DNA of 36,605 nucleotides from NCBI GenBank assembly GCA_025355245.1, contig JANXZZ010000274.1:1-36605 (forward strand), given 5' to 3'. A program made the position numbers and the translations under genes. This DNA comes from Pseudomonadota bacterium (GTDB taxonomy: Bacteria; Pseudomonadota; Gammaproteobacteria; Steroidobacterales; Steroidobacteraceae). The notes under the pieces were generated by a model, which saw only the letters and a program-made list of their open reading frames with translations, was not told the DNA's origin and searched no databases. This document shows, in pieces, positions 8,272 to 15,011 of this stretch (positions are counted from its first letter, which is position 1; each line of letters opens with the position of its first letter).

Positions 8272-9873
8272 ATGATCATCCGGAACAAGCCGCCCCGTAC
8301 GCTCAAGCTCCACGAGCCGATCCGGCACGAGAGCGCGCACAAGCGGCCAGTGACGCGTCGTGACTTCCTGGCGCAGGGCTTCCTGAGCGGGGCGGGGGCA
8401 CTCATGGTGCCGACTGCGCTCGGTCTCATGATGAACCCGCGCACGGCACGGGCACTCGATTCGGACATCCTGGCGCAGAAGGTCGCCTGCGGCATCACGG
8501 CCGGCGCCGGCAAGATTCCGTTCATCGCCTTCGACCTCGCGGGCGGCGGCAACATCGCCGGTAGCAACGTGCTGGTCGGTGGCGTCGGTGGTCAGTCGGA
8601 CTTCCTGACAGCCGCGGGCTACGCGAAGCTGGGCCTGCCGGGCACGATGACGCCGAACCTGGCGAACCAGATCGAGAGCCGCCTCGGGCTCCTGTTCCAC
8701 AAGGATAGCGCGCACGCGCGCGGCATCATCGAGCGCACCTCGGTGACGACGCAGGCGTTCACGAACGGCGCGGTGATACCGGCGCTGTCGAACAACGACA
8801 CGAACACCAATCCCCACAACCCGATGTACGGCATCGCGATTGCCGGTGCGCGCGGCGACCTCCTGACCCTGATCGGTTCGGAGGCCTCGCAGTCGGGCGG
8901 TAACTCGATGGCGCCGCTGTCCATGGTCAACCCGGCGCTGACGCCGACGGTCGTCCGCCAGGCCAGCGACGTGACCGGCCTCGTCAACACGGGCGTGCTC
9001 GGCACGCTGTTCTCGAACCCGGCCGACGCCGTGTCGGTGCTCGAGTCCATGTCGCGCATCAGCGGCCAGAAGCTTGCCAATGTGACGACGCTGCTGCCGA
9101 CCGATGCCTCGGTCAAGGCCGCGGCGAACTGCAACTACGTCAAGTCCGCGTACCTCGCGGAGAACTACTCGAACCCGGCCGCGCTCAATCCCGACCTCGA
9201 TCCCATGATCGTTGACCAGACCGCGACGCGCGGCACCGGCATCTTCAGCCAGGCCGAGTACCAGGCGAACAAAGACTTCCAGATGACCGCGGCCATCATG
9301 AAGATGGTAATCAGCGGCTACGCGGGCGCGGGCACGGTCGAGATGGGTGGTTACGACTACCACGGCATGGGCCGCTCGACCGGCGAGGTACGTGACCTCA
9401 ACGCCGGCCGTTGCATCGGCGCCTGCCTCGAGTACGCGGCGCGCATCCAGAAACCGCTGATGATCTACGTGTTCAGCGACGGCGGCATCTCCGCCAACAA
9501 CGTCATCGACACATCCGTCGATGGCCGCGACAAGTTCATGTGGATCTCCGACAACGAGTCGGCTGCCGCCACGTACTTCCTGGTCTACAACCCGACGGGT
9601 CAGCCGCAACTGTCGACGGCTGCCAGCATGACGGCGGTACAGCACCAGCAGATCGGCATGTACACCTCCGACGGCTCGGTCGATGGCGCCGGAAGCCCGG
9701 CCGCGAGCAGCGTGCTGCTGCTGGTCGAAACCGTGCTCCTCAACTACATGGCGCTGCACGGCCAGACCGGTCAGTACGGACAGGTGTTTCCGACCCAGGC
9801 GCTCGGCGGATCCGCGATGCTCGACAAGCTCGCGGCCTTCAACCCGATCGTCAACGGGACCATCCCCGGGTAG
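8272..9873 (+). CDS. Tat-exported DUF1501-like protein
   Basis: The product is 533 residues from ATG 8272, preceded by GAGG eight bases upstream. A Tat signal is clear: TRRDFL with the twin arginines at residues 29-30, a hydrophobic stretch about 34-52 and a cleavage site near ARA-LD (about 61). Tat export implies the protein folds, perhaps around a cofactor, before crossing the membrane. The region VEMGGYDYHGMG and the following LEYAARIQKPLMIYVFSDGG resemble the core of DUF1501 proteins (alkaline-phosphatase-like fold), though the family is divergent and related proteins often carry a misleading 'GspF' label. It closes the operon with two CxxCH proteins, an arrangement known for DUF1501 with planctomycete-type cytochromes. 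The reaction is unknown. Confidence 0.87.
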   Translation: MIIRNKPPRTLKLHEPIRHESAHKRPVTRRDFLAQGFLSGAGALMVPTALGLMMNPRTARALDSDILAQKVACGITAGAGKIPFIAFDLAGGGNIAGSNVLVGGVGGQSDFLTAAGYAKLGLPGTMTPNLANQIESRLGLLFHKDSAHARGIIERTSVTTQAFTNGAVIPALSNNDTNTNPHNPMYGIAIAGARGDLLTLIGSEASQSGGNSMAPLSMVNPALTPTVVRQASDVTGLVNTGVLGTLFSNPADAVSVLESMSRISGQKLANVTTLLPTDASVKAAANCNYVKSAYLAENYSNPAALNPDLDPMIVDQTATRGTGIFSQAEYQANKDFQMTAAIMKMVISGYAGAGTVEMGGYDYHGMGRSTGEVRDLNAGRCIGACLEYAARIQKPLMIYVFSDGGISANNVIDTSVDGRDKFMWISDNESAAATYFLVYNPTGQPQLSTAASMTAVQHQQIGMYTSDGSVDGAGSPAASSVLLLVETVLLNYMALHGQTGQYGQVFPTQALGGSAMLDKLAAFNPIVNGTIPG

Positions 9874-9887
9874 CCGGCGAACGCCGG
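9874..9887. repeat. Hairpin directly after the DUF1501-like gene
   Basis: CCGGCG and CGCCGG are perfect 6-bp arms around AA, starting on the base after the stop codon. There is no T-run, so it may stabilise the transcript end or assist Rho rather than act as an intrinsic terminator. Confidence 0.3.
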
Positions 9888-9972
9888 GAGTCCGCGGCCG
9901 CTGCCGCCCGCCCGACGGGGGCGGGGAACGGGTCGCTGTTCGCGGGGCCGCGGGATCCGGCATGCTTGCCGT

Positions 9973-11328
9973 ATGGGCAAAGCCGACCTCGCGAGCCTCC
10001 TGCAGTGTCCCCGCTGTCGTCGCGCCGGACTGCGAGCGGGGCCCGAGTGCTTCGAATGCAGCGCGTGCGCCGCGCAGTACCCCTCGCTCGGCGGCATCCC
10101 GTGGCTGTTCGCGGATCCCGAGCGTGCGCTCGGTGACTGGCGCAACCGACTCGGCCAGTACCTCGAGGAGTTCGGCGCCGCCACGCGCGCCGCGGAGGCC
10201 GACCGGGCGCTCACCACCCGATCCTTCACGCGCGAGCGTCTCGACCGGCTGATCGAGGGCTACCGGGAGCAGCAGCGCCTCGTGACGGAACTGCTGGCGC
10301 CGTTGCGCCTCGCTACGACGTCGCTTGGCCAGGCGACGCAGCAGGCCTTCGCGACGCGATTGCCGCTGTCGCAGGACCTGCATTCCTACTACGCCAACGT
10401 GCATCGCGACTGGGTCTGGGGCGACACCGAGAACCAACGGTCGCTTGAGGTCGTGCAACAGGCCTTGGGAGGCGTCCGCGAGCGCGTTCTGGTGCTGGGT
10501 GCGGGGGCCTGCCGACTGGCCTACGACGTGCACCAGGGAGGCGCCGCGCCGCTCACGGTCGCGCTCGACCTCAACCCGTTGCTGCTGCTGACGGCGCGCC
10601 GGGTCGTGGCCGGGGAGACGGTCGAACTCATCGAGTTTCCGCTCGCGCCACGCGGCCTCGCGGACGTCGCGGTGCGCCGCGAGCTGCGCGCGGCGGCGCC
10701 CGCGCGCGCGGGTCTCGAACTCGTGTTCGCGGACGCCTGGCAGGCGCCGTTCAAGCCGCAGAGCTTCGATGCGGTCATCACCCCCTGGCTCATCGACATC
10801 GTCGATCTCGACTTTGCCGCGATCGCCGCACACGTGAATCGACTGCTGGCGCCGGGCGGCCGCTGGGTCAACTTCGGCTCGCTGGCATTCCCCTGGCGCC
10901 GTCCCGGGCTGCGACTCAGCCGCGAGGAGCTGCCGGCGGTGCTGGCCGAGACGGGCTTCGGGCCGCCGACGCTCGAGGAGGTGGAGATCCCCTACATGCG
11001 CTCGCCGGCGAGCCGCCACTCGCGCCTCGAGCAGGTCGTGGTGTTCGGGGCGGACAAGCTGCGCCGCACCCCGCACGAACCCGAGCCACCGAGGCTGCCG
11101 GACTGGATCGACACGCACGACCGGGCCGTGCCGCGGATCCCGGCGCTGGCACTGGCGGCGGACGCGAGCCGCATCCAGGCCGTGCTCCTTGCGCTCGTCG
11201 ACGGGGAGCGCAGCATCGATGAGCTGGTGCGCATCGTCAGCGAGCAGGGACTCCTGCCAGCCGACCAGGCGCGCAGCGCCATCCGCGGACTCCTCGAACG
11301 CTTGTATCTCGCCGGCGAGCGAGTCTGA
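9973..11328 (+). CDS. SAM-dependent methyltransferase with N-terminal zinc ribbon
   Basis: This 451-residue protein begins with a Trm112/zinc-ribbon-like module: cysteine pairs CPRC (12, 15) and CSAC (29, 32), with one more cysteine at 26, then YPSLGGIPWLF. A Rossmann methyltransferase core follows, with motif I VLVLGAGACRLAYDV at about 173-187, acidic motif VALDLNP, then DAWQAPFKPQSFDAVITPWLIDIV and LAPGGRWVNFGSLAF. The phrase WVNFGSL recalls carnosine N-methyltransferase-like (N2227) proteins. The last 60 residues (DGERSIDELV and on) look like a small winged-helix or regulatory tail. The start ATG 9973 has only a weak ribosome site. It is 99 bp from the DUF1501-like gene and separated from the next gene by a spacer with a terminator-like hairpin. 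The substrate is unknown. Confidence 0.88.
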   Translation: MGKADLASLLQCPRCRRAGLRAGPECFECSACAAQYPSLGGIPWLFADPERALGDWRNRLGQYLEEFGAATRAAEADRALTTRSFTRERLDRLIEGYREQQRLVTELLAPLRLATTSLGQATQQAFATRLPLSQDLHSYYANVHRDWVWGDTENQRSLEVVQQALGGVRERVLVLGAGACRLAYDVHQGGAAPLTVALDLNPLLLLTARRVVAGETVELIEFPLAPRGLADVAVRRELRAAAPARAGLELVFADAWQAPFKPQSFDAVITPWLIDIVDLDFAAIAAHVNRLLAPGGRWVNFGSLAFPWRRPGLRLSREELPAVLAETGFGPPTLEEVEIPYMRSPASRHSRLEQVVVFGADKLRRTPHEPEPPRLPDWIDTHDRAVPRIPALALAADASRIQAVLLALVDGERSIDELVRIVSEQGLLPADQARSAIRGLLERLYLAGERV

Positions 11329-11414
11329 ATCGGATCGTGAACTGGATCACGCCGGTGAGGCGTGCGTACGCCGATCTCTGTCGCCATGCAGCGACGAATT
11401 CACTGCGAAAACAG

Positions 11415-11429
11415 CCGTAAAACGGTTTT
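11415..11429 (+). terminator. Possible weak intrinsic terminator after the methyltransferase gene
   Basis: CCGT and ACGG pair around AAA and are followed directly by TTTT. Upstream adenines could extend the pairing into the T-run. The stem is short, so termination is likely to be partial. Confidence 0.35.
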
Positions 11430-11464
11430 GTGAAGCGCCGATCACTCTCAAATGGCCGCGCGCG

Positions 11465-11470
11465 TTGACA
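11465..11470 (+). promoter_or_regulatory. Candidate -35 element ahead of the riboswitch
   Basis: TTGACA is a perfect sigma-70 -35 hexamer. The -10 at a 17-base spacing (11488-11493, GAGCTT) is poor, but a start near 11500 would place the riboswitch at the very 5' end of the transcript, as is usual for such elements. Confidence 0.4.
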
Positions 11471-11504
11471 CTGCGAATCGCGCATGCGAGCTTTACAGAA
11501 TCTG

Positions 11505-11580
11505 CCAAGGCAAACTCGTCGCGAGGCGAGGACGCAAAGCTTCCGGTCCGCGAATTGACGGACAGCGGGGTTGCCGCGGG
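11505..11580 (+). promoter_or_regulatory. Cyclic-di-GMP-I (GEMM-I) riboswitch aptamer
   Basis: The element matches the GEMM-I consensus throughout. The 5' strand reads AAGGCAAAC. A 6-bp stem, 11515-11520 with 11525-11530, is capped by the GNRA tetraloop GCGA. It is followed by the hallmark segment GACGCAAAGCTTCCGGTC (11531-11548), which contains the tetraloop receptor and ligand-contacting bases. A second stem pairs GTCCG (11546-11550) with CGGAC (11559-11563). The 3' strand AGCGGGGTTGCC (11564-11575) pairs back to GGCAA (11509-11513), closing the junction. Known members bind c-di-GMP and control motility, surface and secretion genes. This one should control the TlpA-like gene and the envelope-machine genes behind it. 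Whether the ligand turns expression on or off is not visible. Confidence 0.93.
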
Positions 11581-11607
11581 TGCGTGCTTCCGGATCCGGA
11601 CCACGCA
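11581..11607 (+). promoter_or_regulatory. Strong hairpin after the aptamer, possible expression platform
   Basis: TGCGTG (11581-11586) pairs with CACGCA (11602-11607), and inside it TCCGG pairs with CCGGA, giving about 11 base pairs in one interrupted stem. No T-run follows, so it is not a classical terminator. It could compete with the 3' strand of the aptamer, or shape access to Rho or to the downstream leader. Confidence 0.45.
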
Positions 11608-11679
11608 CGTTGCGATGACCACAGTCGTGCGAGACGCGCGATTTGCGGGCGCTGCCTGGGGCTCGGGTGTCGGGAGTTC

Positions 11680-12237
11680 ATGGCCGCCGTGGTTCAGCGT
11701 CGTTTCACGCTTCGTCGACTCTCGACCTGGGCGCTTGCCCCGTTCGCTATTGCGTTCGTCATGGGCGCACCGGCGCGCGCGGCCGATCGTGCGGCCAGCC
11801 ATCCGCTGATCGGCAAGCCCGCCCCGGAGCTCGTCGAACGAATGTTCACGGGCTCGAGCCGCAATTTTCGCCTTTCGGAGCGGCGCGGCGAAGTCGTCGT
11901 CGTCGGCTTCTGGACGAGCTGGTGCGGGTCGTGCCGTGCGTACCTTGAGCGCCTCGGCAAGCTCAATGCGACCTACGCCAGTGCCGGTCTCGTGGTCGTC
12001 GGCGTGAGCCTCGATGACAAGCCCACCTCTGCGACCGAGCTCGCGCACGCGCTCGGCGTCCGTTTTGGCAACGTATTCGATGCCGAAAAAGTGCTGGGCC
12101 GTCGATTCCAGGTTGGCGATGTACCGCTTACGCTGCTGATCGACCGCAACGGCGTCGTGCGCTACTCGCACGGCGAGCTGGATCCCGCGGGCGATGCTGC
12201 CCTGCTCGCCGAGCTGCGGCGATTGCTTGACGAGTGA
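11680..12237 (+). CDS. TlpA/ResA-like periplasmic thiol-disulphide oxidoreductase
   Basis: The product is 185 residues from ATG 11680, with GGGAG just upstream; the frame is open further back, but that part overlaps the riboswitch. A signal peptide or N-terminal anchor spans about 12-34, with cleavage possible after ARAA. The thioredoxin-fold core has VVVVGFWTSWCGSC with catalytic Cys82 and Cys85, then VVGVSLDD, VGDVPLTLLIDRNGVV containing the cis-proline, and a C-terminal helix. TlpA/ResA proteins reduce periplasmic disulphides, often on apocytochrome CxxCH motifs or on copper-site proteins. Several CxxCH proteins are encoded 2-10 kb upstream. It is the first gene behind the c-di-GMP riboswitch and on the same strand as the envelope-machine genes. 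The specific partner is inferred, not shown. Confidence 0.92.
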   Translation: MAAVVQRRFTLRRLSTWALAPFAIAFVMGAPARAADRAASHPLIGKPAPELVERMFTGSSRNFRLSERRGEVVVVGFWTSWCGSCRAYLERLGKLNATYASAGLVVVGVSLDDKPTSATELAHALGVRFGNVFDAEKVLGRRFQVGDVPLTLLIDRNGVVRYSHGELDPAGDAALLAELRRLLDE

Positions 12238-12253
12238 GCCCACGGAGACATCG

Positions 12254-12397
12254 ATGGATAGCCCGCACATTGCTGTAGCCATACTCGGCACCGGTCACGG
12301 CGTAACCCGCCGCCGGCCGTTGCCGGCGCGCCGCGCAAAGGCGTCGTGGATTGTCCGCTGGCTTGGTTGGATTACCGGCGCGCGAGCGCGCACCTGA
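12254..12397 (+). CDS. Possible 47-residue small protein
   Basis: ATG 12254 is preceded by GGAGA at ideal spacing, 16 bases after the TlpA stop, and the frame ends at TGA 12395-12397. The peptide starts with a mildly hydrophobic stretch (HIAVAILGTG), continues with an arginine/proline-rich middle (RRRPLPARR) and ends with a tryptophan-rich amphipathic segment (WIVRWLGWITG). It fills most of an otherwise empty 177-bp gap in the operon. No family is recognised. It could be a true small membrane-associated protein or a chance frame in a leader. Confidence 0.4.
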   Translation: MDSPHIAVAILGTGHGVTRRRPLPARRAKASWIVRWLGWITGARART

Positions 12398-12414
12398 AGC
12401 AGAAGGTCCCGACG

Positions 12415-13053
12415 ATGGCAATCACCTCAATTCGTGTCCTGCTCGCACGCGCCGCGCTCGGCTGTGCGCTACTGCTCGCCGTCGCGGGCTCCGGCTGGGC
12501 CCAGACACCGGCGGCTCCGGCGGCGGCGTCGGCCGCGTCGGCAGCACCCGTCCCGGCGGGCGCCTCCGCCGACGCCGCGGCAAGCCCGGCCGTGGCGGCG
12601 GGGGACTTCAAAAGCCTCGACGGCGACGTCCAGGGCCTCAAGAGGGAGGTACTCGACCTCAACCGGGACCTGTTCCTGCTCGAGGAAGAACTGCTGTTCC
12701 CGGCCAACACCCAGGTCGCGGTGTTCGTATCGCTCGACGTTGGCACCTTCTTCGAGCTCGACTCCGTGCAGCTCAAGCTCGACAGCAAGGAAGTCGCGAA
12801 CTACCTCTACACCGATCGCGAGGTGGAGGCCCTCAATCGCGGCGGCGTCCATCGTGTGTTCATTGGCAACCTCAAGACCGGCAAGCACGAGCTTGTCGCG
12901 TTTTTCACCGGCAAGGGCCCGCACGAGCGCGACTACAAGCGCGGCGCGAACCTCAACTTCGAGAAGGGAGTCGGCGCGAAGTACCTCGAACTCAAGATCT
13001 CTGACCGGCAGAGCGCGCAGCAGCCCGTATTCACGATCAAGGAGTGGGAGTGA
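12415..13053 (+). CDS. Exported coiled-coil/beta-domain protein of the envelope-machine cluster
   Basis: The protein has 212 residues from ATG 12415, with AGAAGG eight bases upstream. The signal peptide ends at GWA-QT (29/30). Residues 31-63 are an alanine/proline linker. Residues about 64-95 (DGDVQGLKREVLDLNRDL, then EEELLF) have heptad-like spacing and probably form a short coiled coil. The rest appears to be a beta-rich domain (TQVAVFVSLDVG, VHRVFIGNLKTGKHELVAFF, KYLELKISD). I know no named family for it. The neighbouring TPR gene starts at GTG inside its stop codon, so it belongs to the same machine. It may be a periplasmic connector. Confidence 0.88.
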   Translation: MAITSIRVLLARAALGCALLLAVAGSGWAQTPAAPAAASAASAAPVPAGASADAAASPAVAAGDFKSLDGDVQGLKREVLDLNRDLFLLEEELLFPANTQVAVFVSLDVGTFFELDSVQLKLDSKEVANYLYTDREVEALNRGGVHRVFIGNLKTGKHELVAFFTGKGPHERDYKRGANLNFEKGVGAKYLELKISDRQSAQQPVFTIKEWE

Positions 13054-15011
13054 GTCGAGGCGGTCAACGTAGGCCCGAGGTGCGCCGCGTGCGCCGTTCG
13101 CTCGCCTGCCTGCTCGCCCTTGCGTTGCCGCTCGCGGTTGCGACGGCGACCCCGCGCGCGACGCCCACGCCCGGGAGCCTGCCGCCGATCAAGGTACAGG
13201 ACCTCTACTACGGCGACGTTCTTTTCTATTTTTTCCAGGATGACTATTTCGAGGCGCTGACGCGCCTGACGGCGGCGCAGGAGAAGAATCGCCTGCAGCA
13301 TCATGCCGACGACGCGGAATTGCTGCTCGGCGGCCTGTACCTGTCCGTCGGCCAGCACCGCGAGGCCGGCGAGATCTTCGCACGCGTCCTCGATGGCAAG
13401 AACGTGCCGGCCGCGGTGCGCGATCGCGCGCGCTTCTTCCTCGGCAAGGTATGGTACCTGCGCGGCTACCTCGACAAGGCGGCTGAGACACTGGCCGCGG
13501 CCGGCAAGGCCGGACTCTCGCCGGAGATGGAAGCCGAGCGTCGCATGCTGCTCGCGCAGTCCCTGATGTTCGAGGGCAAGTACCCCGAGGCGATCCGGAC
13601 GCTCGAGAACTGGAAGGGTCCGATCACCTGGCAGGCCTACGCCCAGTTCAACCTCGGCGTCGCGCTGGTGCGCAGCGGCAGGCTCGACGAGGGCGTGCGG
13701 TTGCTTGATGCGGTCGGCAAGCTCGACCGCAGCAATCGTGAACTCGACGCGCTGCGCGACAAGGCAAACCTCGCGCTTGGCTTCGCGCTCCTGCAGGCCA
13801 ACAAGCCGCTCGAGGCGCGCCCGATTCTCGAGCGGGTGCGGCTCGACGGACCGCTGTCGACCAAGGCGCTGCTCGGCGTCGGTTGGGCGGACAGCGCCTC
13901 GGAGAAGTACCGCGAAGCACTCGTGCCGTGGACCGAGTTGCACGGCCGCAACCTGCTCGACTCGGCCGTGCAGGAGAGCTATCTCGCCGTCCCGTACGCA
14001 TTCGGCAAGCTCGGCGCCAATCGGCAGGCAGCCGAGGCCTACGAAACCGCGATTCACGAGTTCTCGGCGGAAAACGCGCGGCTCGATGAATCGATCACGG
14101 CGATCCGCAAGGGCGGTCTCATCGAGACCATCGTCAAGAACGAGTCGAAGCACCAGCTCGGCTGGTTCTGGCAGCTCTCGGCGCTCCCGGATGCACCGGA
14201 ATCCCGCTATCTCTTTCACCTTCTGGCGCGCAACGAGTTCCAGGAAGGACTCAAGAACTACCGGATGATGCGCTACATGGAGCGCAATCTCGACGGTTGG
14301 GCGAATAGCGTCGACGCCTTCGATGACATGCTCGCGACACGCAAGCAGCGCTACACGGAAAAGCTGCCGGTCGTACTCGCCAGGCTGCAGGGCGTCGACG
14401 TCGAGGAGCTGCAGCACAGGCGCACGGAATACGAATCGAGCGTCGCGGCCGCGGAGTCGACCGGCGATCGCGCGGCTCTCGGCACGCCGCGCGAGCGCGC
14501 GATCTGGGCGCAGGTCGAGCAGATGGAGGCGGTATTGGCGACGGCGGGCGATGATCCGGACAACAACGAAGCGCGCGAGAAGCTGCGCCTCGTGAAGGGC
14601 GTCATCTACTGGCAGATGAACGACGGCTTCAAGGCGCGCGCCTGGGCGGCGCGCAAGGACCTGCGCGACGTCGCGCAGGCACTGCGCGAAACCGAGAAAC
14701 GCTGGTCGCTCGTGCAGGAAGCGAAGACGGCGGTGCCCGACCGGAACGGTGAGTTCGGCGAGCGCATCGCCGGGCTGCGTCCGCGCATCGGCGCGGCCCG
14801 CGACCGGTTGGCCGCGCTCGAGCGGGCGCAGGCCGATTACCTTGCCGAAATCGCCGTGACCGAGCTCGCCTCCCAGAAGGAGCGCATCTCGACCTACATG
14901 CTGCAGGCACGCTACGCGCTCGCTACAATTTACGATCGCGCTGCCGCCGACCAGCAGAAAGCCCCGCTCGCCGCGCCGCCGCCGGCCGCCGAACCGGACG
15001 CTCCCAAATGA
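13050..15011 (+). CDS. Exported TPR protein, GltE/AglT-like in position
   Basis: No ATG is available at the N-terminus. GTG 13050 is chosen because AAGGAG lies five bases upstream and it overlaps the previous stop as GTGA; GTG 13044 would have no spacing from that site. The 653-residue product has an arginine-rich start and a hydrophobic signal (SLACLLALALPLAVA) ending near residue 33. TPR-like helical repeats fill about 45-330 (for example YDVLFYFFQDDYFEAL-type and AAVRDRARFFLGKVWYLRG). The C-terminal third is strongly helical and charged, with likely coiled coil (about 520-630). Periplasmic TPR proteins of this size accompany TolQR-type motors in the Myxococcus Glt and Nfs machines. A scaffold role is inferred from context. 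Confidence 0.92.
   Translation: MSRGGQRRPEVRRVRRSLACLLALALPLAVATATPRATPTPGSLPPIKVQDLYYGDVLFYFFQDDYFEALTRLTAAQEKNRLQHHADDAELLLGGLYLSVGQHREAGEIFARVLDGKNVPAAVRDRARFFLGKVWYLRGYLDKAAETLAAAGKAGLSPEMEAERRMLLAQSLMFEGKYPEAIRTLENWKGPITWQAYAQFNLGVALVRSGRLDEGVRLLDAVGKLDRSNRELDALRDKANLALGFALLQANKPLEARPILERVRLDGPLSTKALLGVGWADSASEKYREALVPWTELHGRNLLDSAVQESYLAVPYAFGKLGANRQAAEAYETAIHEFSAENARLDESITAIRKGGLIETIVKNESKHQLGWFWQLSALPDAPESRYLFHLLARNEFQEGLKNYRMMRYMERNLDGWANSVDAFDDMLATRKQRYTEKLPVVLARLQGVDVEELQHRRTEYESSVAAAESTGDRAALGTPRERAIWAQVEQMEAVLATAGDDPDNNEAREKLRLVKGVIYWQMNDGFKARAWAARKDLRDVAQALRETEKRWSLVQEAKTAVPDRNGEFGERIAGLRPRIGAARDRLAALERAQADYLAEIAVTELASQKERISTYMLQARYALATIYDRAAADQQKAPLAAPPPAAEPDAPK

Larger units (their letters stand above)
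11329..11679 (+). other. Leader region carrying a c-di-GMP riboswitch (351 bp)
   Basis: The gap between the methyltransferase and the TlpA-like gene holds, in order, a terminator-like hairpin (11415-11429), a perfect -35 hexamer (11465-11470), a cyclic-di-GMP-I aptamer (11505-11580) and a strong hairpin that may be the switching element (11581-11607). The remaining 70 bases run to the TlpA start. Frames open through this stretch (one reaches back to 11452) have no recognisable protein content and are explained by the RNA element. Confidence 0.8.

Noticed and set aside
8197-11118. 973-residue minus-strand open frame
   Set aside because: It runs antisense to the DUF1501-like gene and the methyltransferase, both with clear domains, signals and ribosome sites. 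Its product is arginine-rich low-complexity text, as expected of a high-GC antisense frame.
11452-11679. N-terminal extension of the TlpA-like protein
   Set aside because: The extra 76 codons coincide with the riboswitch and its hairpin, and encode no signal or domain. ATG 11680 has its own ribosome site and signal peptide.
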